The notes: a model not told the origin generated them from the sequence alone. Counted from the stretch's first letter, positions 30,485 to 39,181 are shown. The stretch is 64,000 bases of DNA from Promineifilum sp. (GCA_020634335.1 JACKBY010000013.1:1-64000); one strand, 5' to 3'. A program made the numbers and translations.

Positions 30485-32377
30485 ATGACCACAAACGAAC
30501 GAACGCATTTGAATGCGGATGAGCGCTCCACTGTGGAGGCGACGCAAGCCGCTCGCGAAGCCCGCGAGGCAAAAATTCGCCAACTCCTTCGCGATGACGA
30601 CGAGTTGCTGGGCAAGGCATATGACGGCCGTCTGGTTCGGCGGCTGGGTGGCTATATGTCTCCCTATAGGTCGAGCCTTATCATCGCCATTATCCTGATG
30701 ACGATCAGCTCTCTGCTCGGCGTGGCCGGCCCGGCCATCATTGGCTTCGCCATCGACCGGGGCATCCGCGCCGGTTCGTTAGATAGCTTGCGGTTCTGGA
30801 CGCTGGTATTTCTCGTCACGATCGTGGGTGAATGGCTAACGAACCGCGCGCGAGTGCGCATTATGGCTTTCGTGGGCACCAAAATTGTGGCCGATGTGCG
30901 CAGCGAATTGTTCCGCCATCTCCATCACTTGACACTGAATTTCTATAACAACTTTAGCGTTGGCCGTCTCATGAGTCGTCTCATCGGTGATGTTGGTGTC
31001 CTTCTGGACTTCGTCACCTGGTCAATCACTGGTCTATTCCGGTCAGTGTTCAACCTGTTTGGTATCGTGGCTGCCATGCTCCTGCTCAACTGGCAATTGG
31101 CGCTGGTGGCCTTCGCGGTGATGCCGCTGATGGTCATATTGACAAATTACTGGCGAGAGCGCGTTCGCCAAGCCTATCGGGCCACGCGCCAGCGTCTGGC
31201 CTTGATCAATGGCTATCTCAACGAATCTATTTCCGGCATACGGGTTACCAAGAGCTTTACGCGCGAAGAACGTAATTTCCAGCACTTTGATGACCTGAAC
31301 CTGTCGTTTTTTGATGCCAATATACAGGCGACTCGTCTATCGGCTATTTTCTTTCCTGGCGTAGACTTCATCGGCTCGTTGGCCACGGCGCTGGTCATCG
31401 GTGTCGGGGGCTGGCTGGTCTTGGGCGATGCCCTGACGGCGGGCACGCTGGTGGCCGTCGTCCTCTATGTCGAGCGTTTCTTCGATCCCATTCGCGAACT
31501 GGCTCAGCGTTACAATACCTTCCAGGCCACGATGGCCGCGTCGGAACGGCTGTTTGAGCTGCTGGATTTGGCTCCTGATATCGTAGACGCGCCGGGGGCC
31601 CACCCTCTGCCGCGTATCCACGGCGAGGTGGAGTTCAAGGACGTCTCTTTTGCCTATCGTCAGGACGGCCGGCAGGTGTTGCACGACATTAATCTGGTGG
31701 CGAAACCCGGCGAGCGGATCGCTCTGGTGGGTGAAACGGGTGCGGGCAAGAGTACCATCATCCGCCTTGTGTCCCGATTTTACGACGTCACAGAGGGAGT
31801 GTTGACTATCGACGGACACGACATTCGCCAGGTCACTAGCGAGAGTCTGCGACAGCAATTGGGCATTGTCTTGCAGGATACTTTCCTGTTCACCGGCTCT
31901 GTGGCCGACAATATTCGCTACGGCCGGCTGAATGCCACGGATGAGGAAGTGCTGGCCGCGTCGAAGGCCGTTGGTGCGGATGACTTCATCAGGCGCATGC
32001 CCGACGGCTATGATTCCGAAGTGGGCGAGAACGGCAGCAATTTGAGTGTAGGCCAGCGCCAATTGATCTCTTTCGCGCGCGCGTTGCTGGCCGATCCTCG
32101 TATTCTTATCCTCGACGAGGCCACCAGCAGCGTCGACACGGCCACCGAGCGCATCATCCAGCGCGCGCTGGATACGCTAATGGAGGGACGCACGAGCTTT
32201 GTGATTGCCCACCGGCTGAGTACGATCATCAATGCCGACCAGATTCTGGTGCTTGATCACGGCCGCATCGTGGAACGGGGAACGCACCAGGAACTGTTGG
32301 CCCGGCGGGGGCGCTACTTCAATCTGTACACCATGCAGTGGGCCCAGCAGCGCCAGCCCACCTTTAGTGTCAATTGA
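30485..32377 (+). CDS. ABC exporter half-transporter with catalytic ATPase site (TM288-like)
   Basis: Partner of the preceding half-transporter, 630 residues. After a charged cytosolic N-terminus of about 50 residues come six transmembrane helices and an ATPase domain. Walker A is GETGAGKST, Walker B ILILDEATSSVD with the catalytic Glu, and the switch His is present (FVIAHRLSTI). Its signature is LSVGQRQL instead of LSGGQ, as expected because it faces the degenerate site of the heterodimer. The ATG at 30485 is preferred over 30431, which would overlap the upstream gene by 44 nt. A strong hairpin follows the stop codon. Confidence 0.93.
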   Translation: MTTNERTHLNADERSTVEATQAAREAREAKIRQLLRDDDELLGKAYDGRLVRRLGGYMSPYRSSLIIAIILMTISSLLGVAGPAIIGFAIDRGIRAGSLDSLRFWTLVFLVTIVGEWLTNRARVRIMAFVGTKIVADVRSELFRHLHHLTLNFYNNFSVGRLMSRLIGDVGVLLDFVTWSITGLFRSVFNLFGIVAAMLLLNWQLALVAFAVMPLMVILTNYWRERVRQAYRATRQRLALINGYLNESISGIRVTKSFTREERNFQHFDDLNLSFFDANIQATRLSAIFFPGVDFIGSLATALVIGVGGWLVLGDALTAGTLVAVVLYVERFFDPIRELAQRYNTFQATMAASERLFELLDLAPDIVDAPGAHPLPRIHGEVEFKDVSFAYRQDGRQVLHDINLVAKPGERIALVGETGAGKSTIIRLVSRFYDVTEGVLTIDGHDIRQVTSESLRQQLGIVLQDTFLFTGSVADNIRYGRLNATDEEVLAASKAVGADDFIRRMPDGYDSEVGENGSNLSVGQRQLISFARALLADPRILILDEATSSVDTATERIIQRALDTLMEGRTSFVIAHRLSTIINADQILVLDHGRIVERGTHQELLARRGRYFNLYTMQWAQQRQPTFSVN

Positions 32378-32398
32378 CGACTTGTTGCTATCTGGTTT

Positions 32399-32439
32399 GA
32401 GGCGCGCAGCAGAAGGCCAAGACCCCTGCTGCGCGCCTC
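32399..32439. terminator. 14-bp perfect hairpin between convergent genes
   Basis: Arms GAGGCGCGCAGCAG (32399-32412) and CTGCTGCGCGCCTC (32426-32439) with a 13-nt loop lie in the 66-nt gap between the exporter operon and tal-pgi, which converge here. There is no strong T-run, but position and symmetry suit a bidirectional transcript end. Confidence 0.7.
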
Positions 32440-32443
32440 TTGG

Positions 32444-35212
32444 TTATAGCTTGGCGGCCAACTCCTCGATGGCTTGGGCGGCCGTCGTGCCGACTTCAAA
32501 CGAGATAACGCGCCGGTGATTGTCTCGCAGCGCTTGAGCATCTCCCAGCGCCTGTGCTTTTTTCAGGACGTTGAACGTCATGCTGGTCGCAGCGTCCCCC
32601 GCCTCGTCGGGGATAGCCACGTCTTCGGCCGTATCGGATACGAACTGAATGAACAAGCCGTTGCCCCGATCACCCTTGTGGAGTTGACCGGTGGAGTGGA
32701 GGAATCGCGGCCCGATGCCCACCGTCGTCGCCAGGCCGGTTCGCAGATGGATGGCCTGGCGCAGGGCTTGCAGCGCAGCGTTGACTTCGGGAGTGGCCTG
32801 CACGTAGGCCTGGAGCGACACATAGTCGCCGGGTCGGGCCTGCGCCAGAAAATCGCTCAGCGCCTGGGGTGACAATTTCGCGAACTCCCCGGCCGGCAGC
32901 GCCCCCTCGTCGCTATAGGCGGCAACAATGGCGCGGGCTTTGATCTTGGCTTCTTCGACGTTGGGCTGATCAAACGGGTTGATGCCCATGAAGTGCCCAG
33001 CGATAGCCGTCGCCATTTCCCACAGGAAGAATTGACCGCCAATGTCGTAGATATCTCTCAGATGCAGGGTGATGGCCGGATGCCCCACTGCGGCCAGGTG
33101 GGCGACGAAGTCGTCGTGTTGCGCGTCACCTTTCAGCCGCAGATGGACGAATAATCGGTCCGGCTGGTAGGTATCGACCGGCGCGAACGGTTCGCCGACG
33201 ATTGGCAGGATACCCTTGCCCTCTTTGCCCAGACTCTCAGCGATCAACTGTTCGACCCAATCACCGAAGCTGGCTAGCGGAGTGGATGTGATAAAGGTTA
33301 TCTTGTCGCGTCCCGACTGGGCCAGGACGCCCATTGCCGTTCCCACGCGGGCGGCTAAATTGTCGCTGATCGCCTCGCAATGACAGACCGATGCGTTGGC
33401 CGCGGCAATGGAGGCGCGCTCCAGCAACTCGGCCACATCCGCGCCGACCAGCGCCGCCGGCACCAGGCCAAAATAAGATAGCGCGGAATAGCGCCCGCCA
33501 ATATCGGGATCGTTCAGGAAAAGATCGCGGAAGTGGTAGCGTTCAGCCATGGTGACGATCTTGCTGCCGGGATCGGTAATGCCGATGAAGTGATGGCCCA
33601 CCTGGTCGCCACCCACCTGGGCCAGAAGTCGATTGTAGAAGTATTTAAAGGCCGAAAGTGTCTCGACTGTGCCGCCCGATTTGGTGCTGACAATGAACAG
33701 GGTTTTTGTCAGATCGACGGCCGCTTCGGCGGCCTTGATGCCGTCGGCATCGGTTGTATCCACGACGATCAATTCCAGCGAAGGCTCGGGCGCGTTGGCC
33801 GGCCGCGAGGCGCGGCCGAACGTCTTCTGGAACAGTTCTGGCCCCAGGCTTGACCCACCCATGCCCAGCAGCATGGCATGGGTATAGCCCTCGTCTGCCA
33901 CCTGCCGGGTGAAGGTCGAAAGCCGTCCTACTTGTTCCGCCATCGCGTCCATGACATGGAGCCAACCGAGTCGATTGGTAATCTCCGTTGGCCTGGGTTT
34001 CCATACGGTGTGATCGTGGGCCCAGATGCGGCAGATGATTTGTTGCCCGCACAGGTCTTGCAACCCACGCTCGGCTGTTTCTTCGGCCGCTCCCAACTGC
34101 AGCGAGCAGGCACGCCATTCCTTATCCATCTCGGTTCGCTTGTCGATCACGGCGTTAATCAGCGCCTGGAAGCGTTGCGCCGAAGCGGCCAGATGGTCTC
34201 TTTGCAATTCCGTTGAAATGGCGTCCAGGTTGATTCCCAACGCGGCCAGCTCCGCCAGATGCGCTTGCGCAGCGTCAAGCCCGGTCGTCAACGTTTCCGT
34301 AGCCTGACCCTGTTGCCGGAAAGCGTTGAGTGTCAAGGGCGAGAAAGTTATGACGGTATCGGGGCCGATGAGTTGATTGATATAGTGGCCGGGCGGATAG
34401 CGGAAATCACGAGGGGTGAGGCGCGTCCATTTCGGCCGCATTGGCCGCGCGCCCTTGTCGGCCAGATTGGCCCAGTCCGGGCTGTTGAGCATGTCGTGGT
34501 AGCGTGCATAGAGTATTTTGGCCTGCGCGACGGCCGCCTGTCCGGCGAGATCGGCGCGGCCAGACGCTCCCAATTGCGGATCGACGGCCGCGTCGATTGG
34601 GCTGAGAGAGAAAGAGGCGACGGCGGTGGGGGTGGTGCGCCACACGCTGTGGCTGCGAATATATTCCGCCAGCCCCTCCACATACGCCCTGGCGACTCGT
34701 TCGAACTTATCCGGCGAAAAAAGATGAGTCGCGTTGATCGACACCCCATCGGCGATCAGGGCGCGAATCGTCTCGATACCCACGTCGGTGGCCGGAATCT
34801 CCACCATCACGTTGTAGCGGTCGATGAGATGAGAAACGTGGCGAATCTCGGCCACGGCGGTTGTCACGTCACGGAAAATAGCCGGGTCGACTTCGTAGCT
34901 CACGAAGCCATCATAATGGTCGCTTTTCTCAAAAACAGGATGCAAGATGTCGGCCGCACGCTGGATGTCATCGGCCATCAATAAGTGATGGACCTGTCGC
35001 GCGGGCTTGCCTTCGGCCATGGCCCGGCGAATCCCGGCGTCATAGTCGCTGCTGCCCGCAATGGCCCGTTCATACACAAGGGCGTTGGCTGTCACGCCCT
35101 GGATTCCGTTGCTTATTTGTTCGGCAAGCTCGCCCGAGCGAATGAAGCTATTGCGCAGGTAATTCAGCCAAGTCGATTGGCCCAGTTGGTGAAGATCTGT
35201 GAGGCTGGTCAT
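32444..35212 (-). CDS. Transaldolase/glucose-6-phosphate isomerase fusion with altered transaldolase site
   Basis: A 922-residue fusion. Residues 1-360 are a transaldolase-like barrel (NGIQGVTANALVYERAIAGS, INATHLFSPDKFERVARAYV, LIGPDTVITFSPLTL); the rest is a phosphoglucose isomerase. The isomerase half looks intact: LLGMGGSSLGPELF, STKSGGTVETLSAF, DIGGRYSALSYFG, VEQLIAESLGKEGKG with the catalytic Glu, and NPFDQPNVE. In the transaldolase half the Schiff-base Lys of the motif VMVKIPAT is Glu (VMVEIPAT, codon 34799-34801), the SNP loop is ANA, and the conserved WASTxTKN segment is replaced by WTRLTPRDF. Isomerase activity is expected; transaldolase activity is doubtful. AGGAG precedes the ATG. 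Confidence 0.92.
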   Translation of the reverse strand: MTSLTDLHQLGQSTWLNYLRNSFIRSGELAEQISNGIQGVTANALVYERAIAGSSDYDAGIRRAMAEGKPARQVHHLLMADDIQRAADILHPVFEKSDHYDGFVSYEVDPAIFRDVTTAVAEIRHVSHLIDRYNVMVEIPATDVGIETIRALIADGVSINATHLFSPDKFERVARAYVEGLAEYIRSHSVWRTTPTAVASFSLSPIDAAVDPQLGASGRADLAGQAAVAQAKILYARYHDMLNSPDWANLADKGARPMRPKWTRLTPRDFRYPPGHYINQLIGPDTVITFSPLTLNAFRQQGQATETLTTGLDAAQAHLAELAALGINLDAISTELQRDHLAASAQRFQALINAVIDKRTEMDKEWRACSLQLGAAEETAERGLQDLCGQQIICRIWAHDHTVWKPRPTEITNRLGWLHVMDAMAEQVGRLSTFTRQVADEGYTHAMLLGMGGSSLGPELFQKTFGRASRPANAPEPSLELIVVDTTDADGIKAAEAAVDLTKTLFIVSTKSGGTVETLSAFKYFYNRLLAQVGGDQVGHHFIGITDPGSKIVTMAERYHFRDLFLNDPDIGGRYSALSYFGLVPAALVGADVAELLERASIAAANASVCHCEAISDNLAARVGTAMGVLAQSGRDKITFITSTPLASFGDWVEQLIAESLGKEGKGILPIVGEPFAPVDTYQPDRLFVHLRLKGDAQHDDFVAHLAAVGHPAITLHLRDIYDIGGQFFLWEMATAIAGHFMGINPFDQPNVEEAKIKARAIVAAYSDEGALPAGEFAKLSPQALSDFLAQARPGDYVSLQAYVQATPEVNAALQALRQAIHLRTGLATTVGIGPRFLHSTGQLHKGDRGNGLFIQFVSDTAEDVAIPDEAGDAATSMTFNVLKKAQALGDAQALRDNHRRVISFEVGTTAAQAIEELAAKL

Positions 35213-35683
35213 GTTAGCTCCTGATTAAGCGGCAGTTAGAAACGGGTGCTTTCCAAGCGTATCGCGAGAGGGTGGCCGGTACTCCATTCGACTCCGTGGA
35301 AATAGCCCTACACCTGAAGGCCGATGAGGTACGATTGTGGCCGCGTCGGCAAACAAATTTGAAGTTAGCATAACTCACACCGTGCTAAATTCCAAGGTGT
35401 GGATGAAATAGGATATTTCAGTTGTCGAGGTGAAGCGCCGGACTCTTATCCGGCGGCCGAGAACGAGATGTGTCGAAAAGGTGAGCTGAGCTGCGGAGCC
35501 GGTTAAGAACCCGGCACCACGGAGAGCGATCGGTTAATGGAAAACTGTGGTGGATGAGAGAAATGAACAATCTTATTTTCACAATTGGAACTAAGGGACA
35601 TTATTGCCTAGCAGGGACGTTTGTTTTTGCGAATTCAACGCCCTGTCACAAAATGAAGCGTTGCGGTGTTTAGCAGGTAGAGA
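35213..35683 (+). other. Intergenic region with palindromic repeat copy 2
   Basis: This 471-nt divergent spacer between tal-pgi and the ECF sigma gene holds no supported ORF. It contains repeat copy 2 at 35421-35545. The right end (35560-35680) is A/T-rich and should carry the sigma-factor promoter, but no clear hexamer pair stands out. Confidence 0.6.
35421..35545. repeat. Palindromic intergenic repeat, copy 2
   Basis: About 125 nt. It shares with copy 1 (28316-28415) the opening GTTGTCGAG, the left half GCCGGACTCTTATCCGGCGG, the centre GAGCTGCGGAG, the right half CCGGTTAAGAACCCGGCACC and the closing GAGAGCGAT. It has an extra stretch of about 18 nt near 35469-35486 in the centre. The two halves are inverted relative to each other. 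Confidence 0.75.
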
Positions 35684-36274
35684 ATGATCATCTCGTCACA
35701 GGATAATGAATTGGCGGCTTTAAGTGACTATTCGTTACTCGCGCGGGTGGCCCACGGTGATACAAGTGCCTTTGACGCCTTGTTCCACCGTCACTACGAC
35801 CGGGTGTATGGTGTGCTGTTTCGCCTGGTGGGCGAGCGGGCGGAGGCTGAAGATCTGGCGCAAGAAGCCTTCCTGAAACTTTACAAGCGCGTTGATCGTG
35901 GGCGCCCCTTGGCGATGGATGAGAACGTCGGCGGTTGGCTCTATCGGGTGGCGATGAATCTGGGATACAACGCCTTGCGCGGCCGCCGGCGCATGGACGA
36001 ACGCAATGTGCATTTGGTTCCCGGCGACGAAGCCGGCGTGGAACAAGAAGTGGGCCGGCGCGAAGAGCAAATCGCCGTTCGCCGGGCACTGGTTCGCTTA
36101 CCCGAGCGACAGGCATTGTTGCTTATCCTGCGCCAGATGGATTTTAGCTATGCGGAGTGTGCGGCCATTTGCGAAGTCGCGCCGTCATCGGTGGGCACAC
36201 TGTTGGCGCGCGCGGCCGAGGCATTCCGGCGTGAATATCAAAGCGTGACCGGAAAGGGAGGAGACGAGCAGTGA
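35684..36274 (+). CDS. ECF-type RNA polymerase sigma factor
   Basis: Alternative sigma factor of 196 residues. Region 2 is clear (FDALFHRHYDRVYGVLFRLV and AEDLAQEAFLKLYKRV, the core-binding and -10 reading helices), as is WLYRVAMNLGYNALR. Region 4 has LPERQALLLILRQMDFSYAE with the helix-turn-helix and VAPSSVGTLLARAAEAFRRE. The gene overlaps the next one by 4 nt (GTGA), and that product has one membrane helix, the usual layout of a sigma/anti-sigma pair. It probably responds to an envelope cue and may drive its own operon with the ABC-2 transporter downstream. AGGTAGAG precedes the ATG. Confidence 0.93.
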   Translation: MIISSQDNELAALSDYSLLARVAHGDTSAFDALFHRHYDRVYGVLFRLVGERAEAEDLAQEAFLKLYKRVDRGRPLAMDENVGGWLYRVAMNLGYNALRGRRRMDERNVHLVPGDEAGVEQEVGRREEQIAVRRALVRLPERQALLLILRQMDFSYAECAAICEVAPSSVGTLLARAAEAFRREYQSVTGKGGDEQ

Positions 36275-37260
36275 GTGAGTCCGAAGAAATTCAAGAAATA
36301 CTGGAGCAACTGTCGGTGTTAGCGCCCCTTTCGAGCGATGAGCTTCCCTCGGCTTCGGCCGCTGCCTTAGCGCGTTTTAAAGGACGTGTGACGCCCCAGA
36401 TGGCTGCTGATACAAGAGAACTCAGGAGTAGAAACATTATGTCTAACAAAAGATCGATTGCTGCGGGATTAACGTTTGTCGTGGCTATTGCGCTGCTGGT
36501 GGCGTTTCCGTCCGTGCGCGCGGCCGCCGGGGAGTTTCTGGGCCTTTTCCGCGTGCAGAAATTCGCTCCCATTTCCGTGTCCCCCCAGCAAATGGCCTTG
36601 TTGGGGCAGTTGCAAGAACAAGGATTGGCGCCTGGCGAGTTGGTGATGGTATCCGAATCGGGAGAGCCGACGGCCGTTGACACGCTGGAAACCGCGGCCC
36701 AGCTGACGGGCTATCAGTTGCGACAGTTAGCGGATCGCGACCTGCCGGAGATTTACCTGATGGGGGACGCGAGCGGCTATCTGGACATCGATCTGGCCGG
36801 GGCCAGGGCGATAGTGGAAGCGGCCGGTGCCGACCCACTCCTGCTGCCCGATAGCCTGGACGGGGCGCGCGTCACCGTGCAGACTTATGACAGTGTGCAG
36901 CAACTGTATGCGGATGGTTTGATGGTCATGCAGACGGCCGTGCCCGATGTGACCTACCCGCCCGACGTGGACCCCACAGTTCTGGGTGAAGCGCTCTTGC
37001 AGGTGCTGGGCGTGGAACCGGCCGCCGCCCACCAGCTTGCCCAAAGCATCGATTGGACAAGCACGATGTTGCTGCCGATTCCCCAAGACCTGGGAACCTA
37101 CCGCGAGGTCACGGTGGATGGAATGACGGGGGTAGCTGTTGAACCGTTCGACTCCGGCAGCGATCCGGCCATTGTCTGGCAAAAAGACGGCATGGTTTAC
37201 ATGATGACCGGGCCTGTTCCGGTTGATGAGTTGATCAATCAGGCAAACGCGCTACAGTAA
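36271..37260 (+). CDS. Single-pass membrane protein, putative anti-sigma factor
   Basis: A 329-residue protein starting at a GTG that overlaps the sigma-factor stop; GGGAGGAG is upstream. The N-terminal 60 residues are cytosolic and acidic (SESEEIQEILEQLSVLAPLS). A single transmembrane helix follows (IAAGLTFVVAIALLVAFPSV, residues about 62-82), and about 245 residues lie outside, with no Cys pair or zinc-binding HxxxC motif. There is no recognised ASD/zinc-finger domain. The extracytoplasmic part resembles the DUF4367-type domains found in other sigma-associated membrane proteins. The assignment as anti-sigma factor rests on the overlap with the sigma gene and the topology. Confidence 0.65.
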   Translation: MSESEEIQEILEQLSVLAPLSSDELPSASAAALARFKGRVTPQMAADTRELRSRNIMSNKRSIAAGLTFVVAIALLVAFPSVRAAAGEFLGLFRVQKFAPISVSPQQMALLGQLQEQGLAPGELVMVSESGEPTAVDTLETAAQLTGYQLRQLADRDLPEIYLMGDASGYLDIDLAGARAIVEAAGADPLLLPDSLDGARVTVQTYDSVQQLYADGLMVMQTAVPDVTYPPDVDPTVLGEALLQVLGVEPAAAHQLAQSIDWTSTMLLPIPQDLGTYREVTVDGMTGVAVEPFDSGSDPAIVWQKDGMVYMMTGPVPVDELINQANALQ

Positions 37261-37267
37261 AAAAGGA

Positions 37268-37303
37268 GGGGGAAGCGGTGAAAGACGTTTCCCCCCATCT
37301 TTT
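37268..37303 (+). terminator. Hairpin with T-rich tail abutting the ABC ATPase start codon
   Basis: GGGGGAAGCG (37268-37277) pairs with CGTTTCCCCC (37286-37295, one G-T pair) around an 8-nt loop, and ATCTTTT follows directly before the ATG at 37304. It would end the sigma/anti-sigma transcript. The only GGAGG-like site for the ABC gene (37265-37272) lies within the 5' arm, about 35 nt from the start. Confidence 0.6.
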
Positions 37304-38227
37304 ATGTCTGACCTCTTGATTGATGCCCAGGGGCTGCGCAAAGAGTTTGGCCCCAAGGTTGCCGTGTCCGACCTGACCCTCAGCGTGCAGCGGGGCGAAG
37401 TCTTCGGCTTTTTGGGGCCCAACGGCGCGGGCAAAACGACGTCGATCAAGATGTTGTTGTCGCTAACCGCACCGACGGCCGGCACCGCTTTCCTGCTTGG
37501 GCAACCGCTGGGTCACATCGCTTCGCGGGCCAAGGTTGGCTATCTCCCCGAACATTTCCGTTTTCATGAATGGCTGCGGGCCGACGAATTCCTTGATCTG
37601 CACGGCCGCTTGTATGGGATGGACCAGCGCGCCAGGATTGAGGCAATCGCGCGGTTGCTTAAACTGGTTGGATTAGAGGAGCGCGCCGCCACCAAACTTG
37701 GCGCATTCTCCAAAGGCATGTTGCAGCGTATCGGCTTGGCCCAGGCATTGCTGAATGATCCCGAACTCGTCTTTCTGGATGAACCGACTTCCGGCCTTGA
37801 TCCCGTTGGCCGTCGCCTGGTCCGCGATATCATTACCGAGTTGCGTGGACGCGGCACGGCTGTATTCCTCAATTCACACCTGTTGAGCGAAGTCGAAAAG
37901 ACGTGTGATCGCGTGGCGTTTATTCGCGGCGGCCGCATCTTGCAGATCGCCTCCCTGTCCGAATTTGAAGCGGAAGCGATCCAGGTCATTGTTCGTGTGG
38001 ACCGGCCCACGCCCGAATTGCTCGCCGGGCTGGCTTTGTTTGGTCGGGACGTAAAATCAGGCCCCAGTGACGGCCGCATACTGCTTACCATGAGCGATCC
38101 GGCCCTGTTGCCGGCTGTCGCCCGGCACATCATCGATAACGGGTACGCGCTGTACGAACTGTCCCCCGAGCGCTTGTCCCTGGAGGACCGCTTTCTCCAG
38201 GTCGTCGGTGAGGTATCTGACGAGTAG
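37304..38227 (+). CDS. ABC transporter ATP-binding protein
   Basis: Stand-alone ATPase subunit of 307 residues, of the class that pairs with ABC-2 permeases. Walker A is GPNGAGKTTS, the Q-loop region LPEHFRF, the signature FSKGMLQRIGLAQAL, Walker B LVFLDEPTSGLDP, and the switch His is in VFLNSHLLSEVEK. A C-terminal domain of about 90 residues (VIVRVDRPTPELLAGLALFG) follows, as in many lipid or multidrug ABC-2 systems. It starts immediately after a hairpin and lacks a normal ribosome site, so its translation may depend on RNA structure. The permease gene follows with a 16-nt gap. Confidence 0.92.
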   Translation: MSDLLIDAQGLRKEFGPKVAVSDLTLSVQRGEVFGFLGPNGAGKTTSIKMLLSLTAPTAGTAFLLGQPLGHIASRAKVGYLPEHFRFHEWLRADEFLDLHGRLYGMDQRARIEAIARLLKLVGLEERAATKLGAFSKGMLQRIGLAQALLNDPELVFLDEPTSGLDPVGRRLVRDIITELRGRGTAVFLNSHLLSEVEKTCDRVAFIRGGRILQIASLSEFEAEAIQVIVRVDRPTPELLAGLALFGRDVKSGPSDGRILLTMSDPALLPAVARHIIDNGYALYELSPERLSLEDRFLQVVGEVSDE

Positions 38228-38243
38228 TCAAACGGATGCACCC

Positions 38244-39077
38244 ATGTCTATTCTGATCATCAGTCGCTTGACCATTCGGGAAGCCCAACGCCGTCGATTG
38301 TTGCTGGTTGCCCTGATCATGGGAATACTGTTTTTGACCGTCTTTGGCGTCGGATTCCATTATATCCGGCGCGATATGCTGCTTTTCCCACCGGGTGAGC
38401 AACAAGAAAACTTCATCTACGGCTTCCTGTTGACGGCCGGATTGTATGCGACGAACTTGCTGGTGACTATTGTGGCTGTTCTCATCTCTGTGACAACCCT
38501 TTCCGGAGAAGTCGAATCGCACATTATCGATGCCATTGTCACCAAGCCCATCCATCGGTGGGAGGTGGTGCTGGGTAAATGGCTGGCCTTCGCGTTGATG
38601 GTTCTGGTGTACTTGCTGCTGCTCACGGTCGGACTGATGCTCATTGTCTATTGGCAATCCGGGTTCCGGTTTGAGAACATCGCTTATGGCTTGGTGATGA
38701 TGACACTCGGAGCCTTACTGGTACTCTCGCTCAGCATCGCCGGCGGCACGCGCCTTTCGACCCTGGCGAATGGCGTCCTCTCTTTCATGCTTTTTGCCGT
38801 GGCTTTTCTCGGTGGCCTTGTGGAGCAGATTGGCGGGTTTATTCGTAATGAAGCGGCCGTCAATATCGGCATCGTGACCAGCCTCATCCTGCCCGCCGAT
38901 GCTCTCTGGAAGAAAGCTCTCTCCGCCTTTCAACCTCGCTCGTTCAGCAGTCCGATGATGGCTGGCCCCTTTGCTGCTACTACGGAACCCAGCACCTTGA
39001 TGATCGTCTACTCCGTCGTCTATCTCGTCGCCCTCGTGCTGTTTGCCATGTGGAGCTTCACCCGACGCGATCTGTGA
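38244..39077 (+). CDS. ABC-2 type transporter permease
   Basis: Integral membrane protein of 277 residues with about six helices: RLLLVALIMGILFLTVFGVG, LLTAGLYATNLLVTIVAVLI, WLAFALMVLVYLLLLTVGLM, GLVMMTLGALLVLSLSIAGG, VLSFMLFAVAFLGGLV and MIVYSVVYLVALVLFAMWSF. The segment GEVESHIIDAIVTKPIHRWE is the cytosolic coupling region typical of ABC-2 permeases (SGEiE...llskPvsR). The ATG at 38244 is chosen over 38208, which would overlap the ATPase gene. With the upstream ATPase it forms a complete homodimeric exporter; the substrate is unknown. Confidence 0.87.
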   Translation: MSILIISRLTIREAQRRRLLLVALIMGILFLTVFGVGFHYIRRDMLLFPPGEQQENFIYGFLLTAGLYATNLLVTIVAVLISVTTLSGEVESHIIDAIVTKPIHRWEVVLGKWLAFALMVLVYLLLLTVGLMLIVYWQSGFRFENIAYGLVMMTLGALLVLSLSIAGGTRLSTLANGVLSFMLFAVAFLGGLVEQIGGFIRNEAAVNIGIVTSLILPADALWKKALSAFQPRSFSSPMMAGPFAATTEPSTLMIVYSVVYLVALVLFAMWSFTRRDL

Positions 39078-39181
39078 AGATCGCGTAGAAACCCCTTCAA
39101 ATTTTCCCGGCGATCCCTTACAATAATTGTGTCTAATTGATTCATGTTCAATGGGAGGCGCTCGCGCAGATTGGAGGTAGC

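Noticed and set aside
34259..34984. 241-residue ORF antisense to the Tal domain
   Set aside because: Considered because the Tal half looks degenerate, but the minus-strand frame is continuous through both domains and keeps barrel motifs, so the antisense ORF is a shadow.
28214..35683. Composite transposon bounded by the two repeat copies
   Set aside because: The copies differ in length and show no target-site duplication that I can see. There is no transposase, and the enclosed exporter and tal-pgi genes have ordinary composition.
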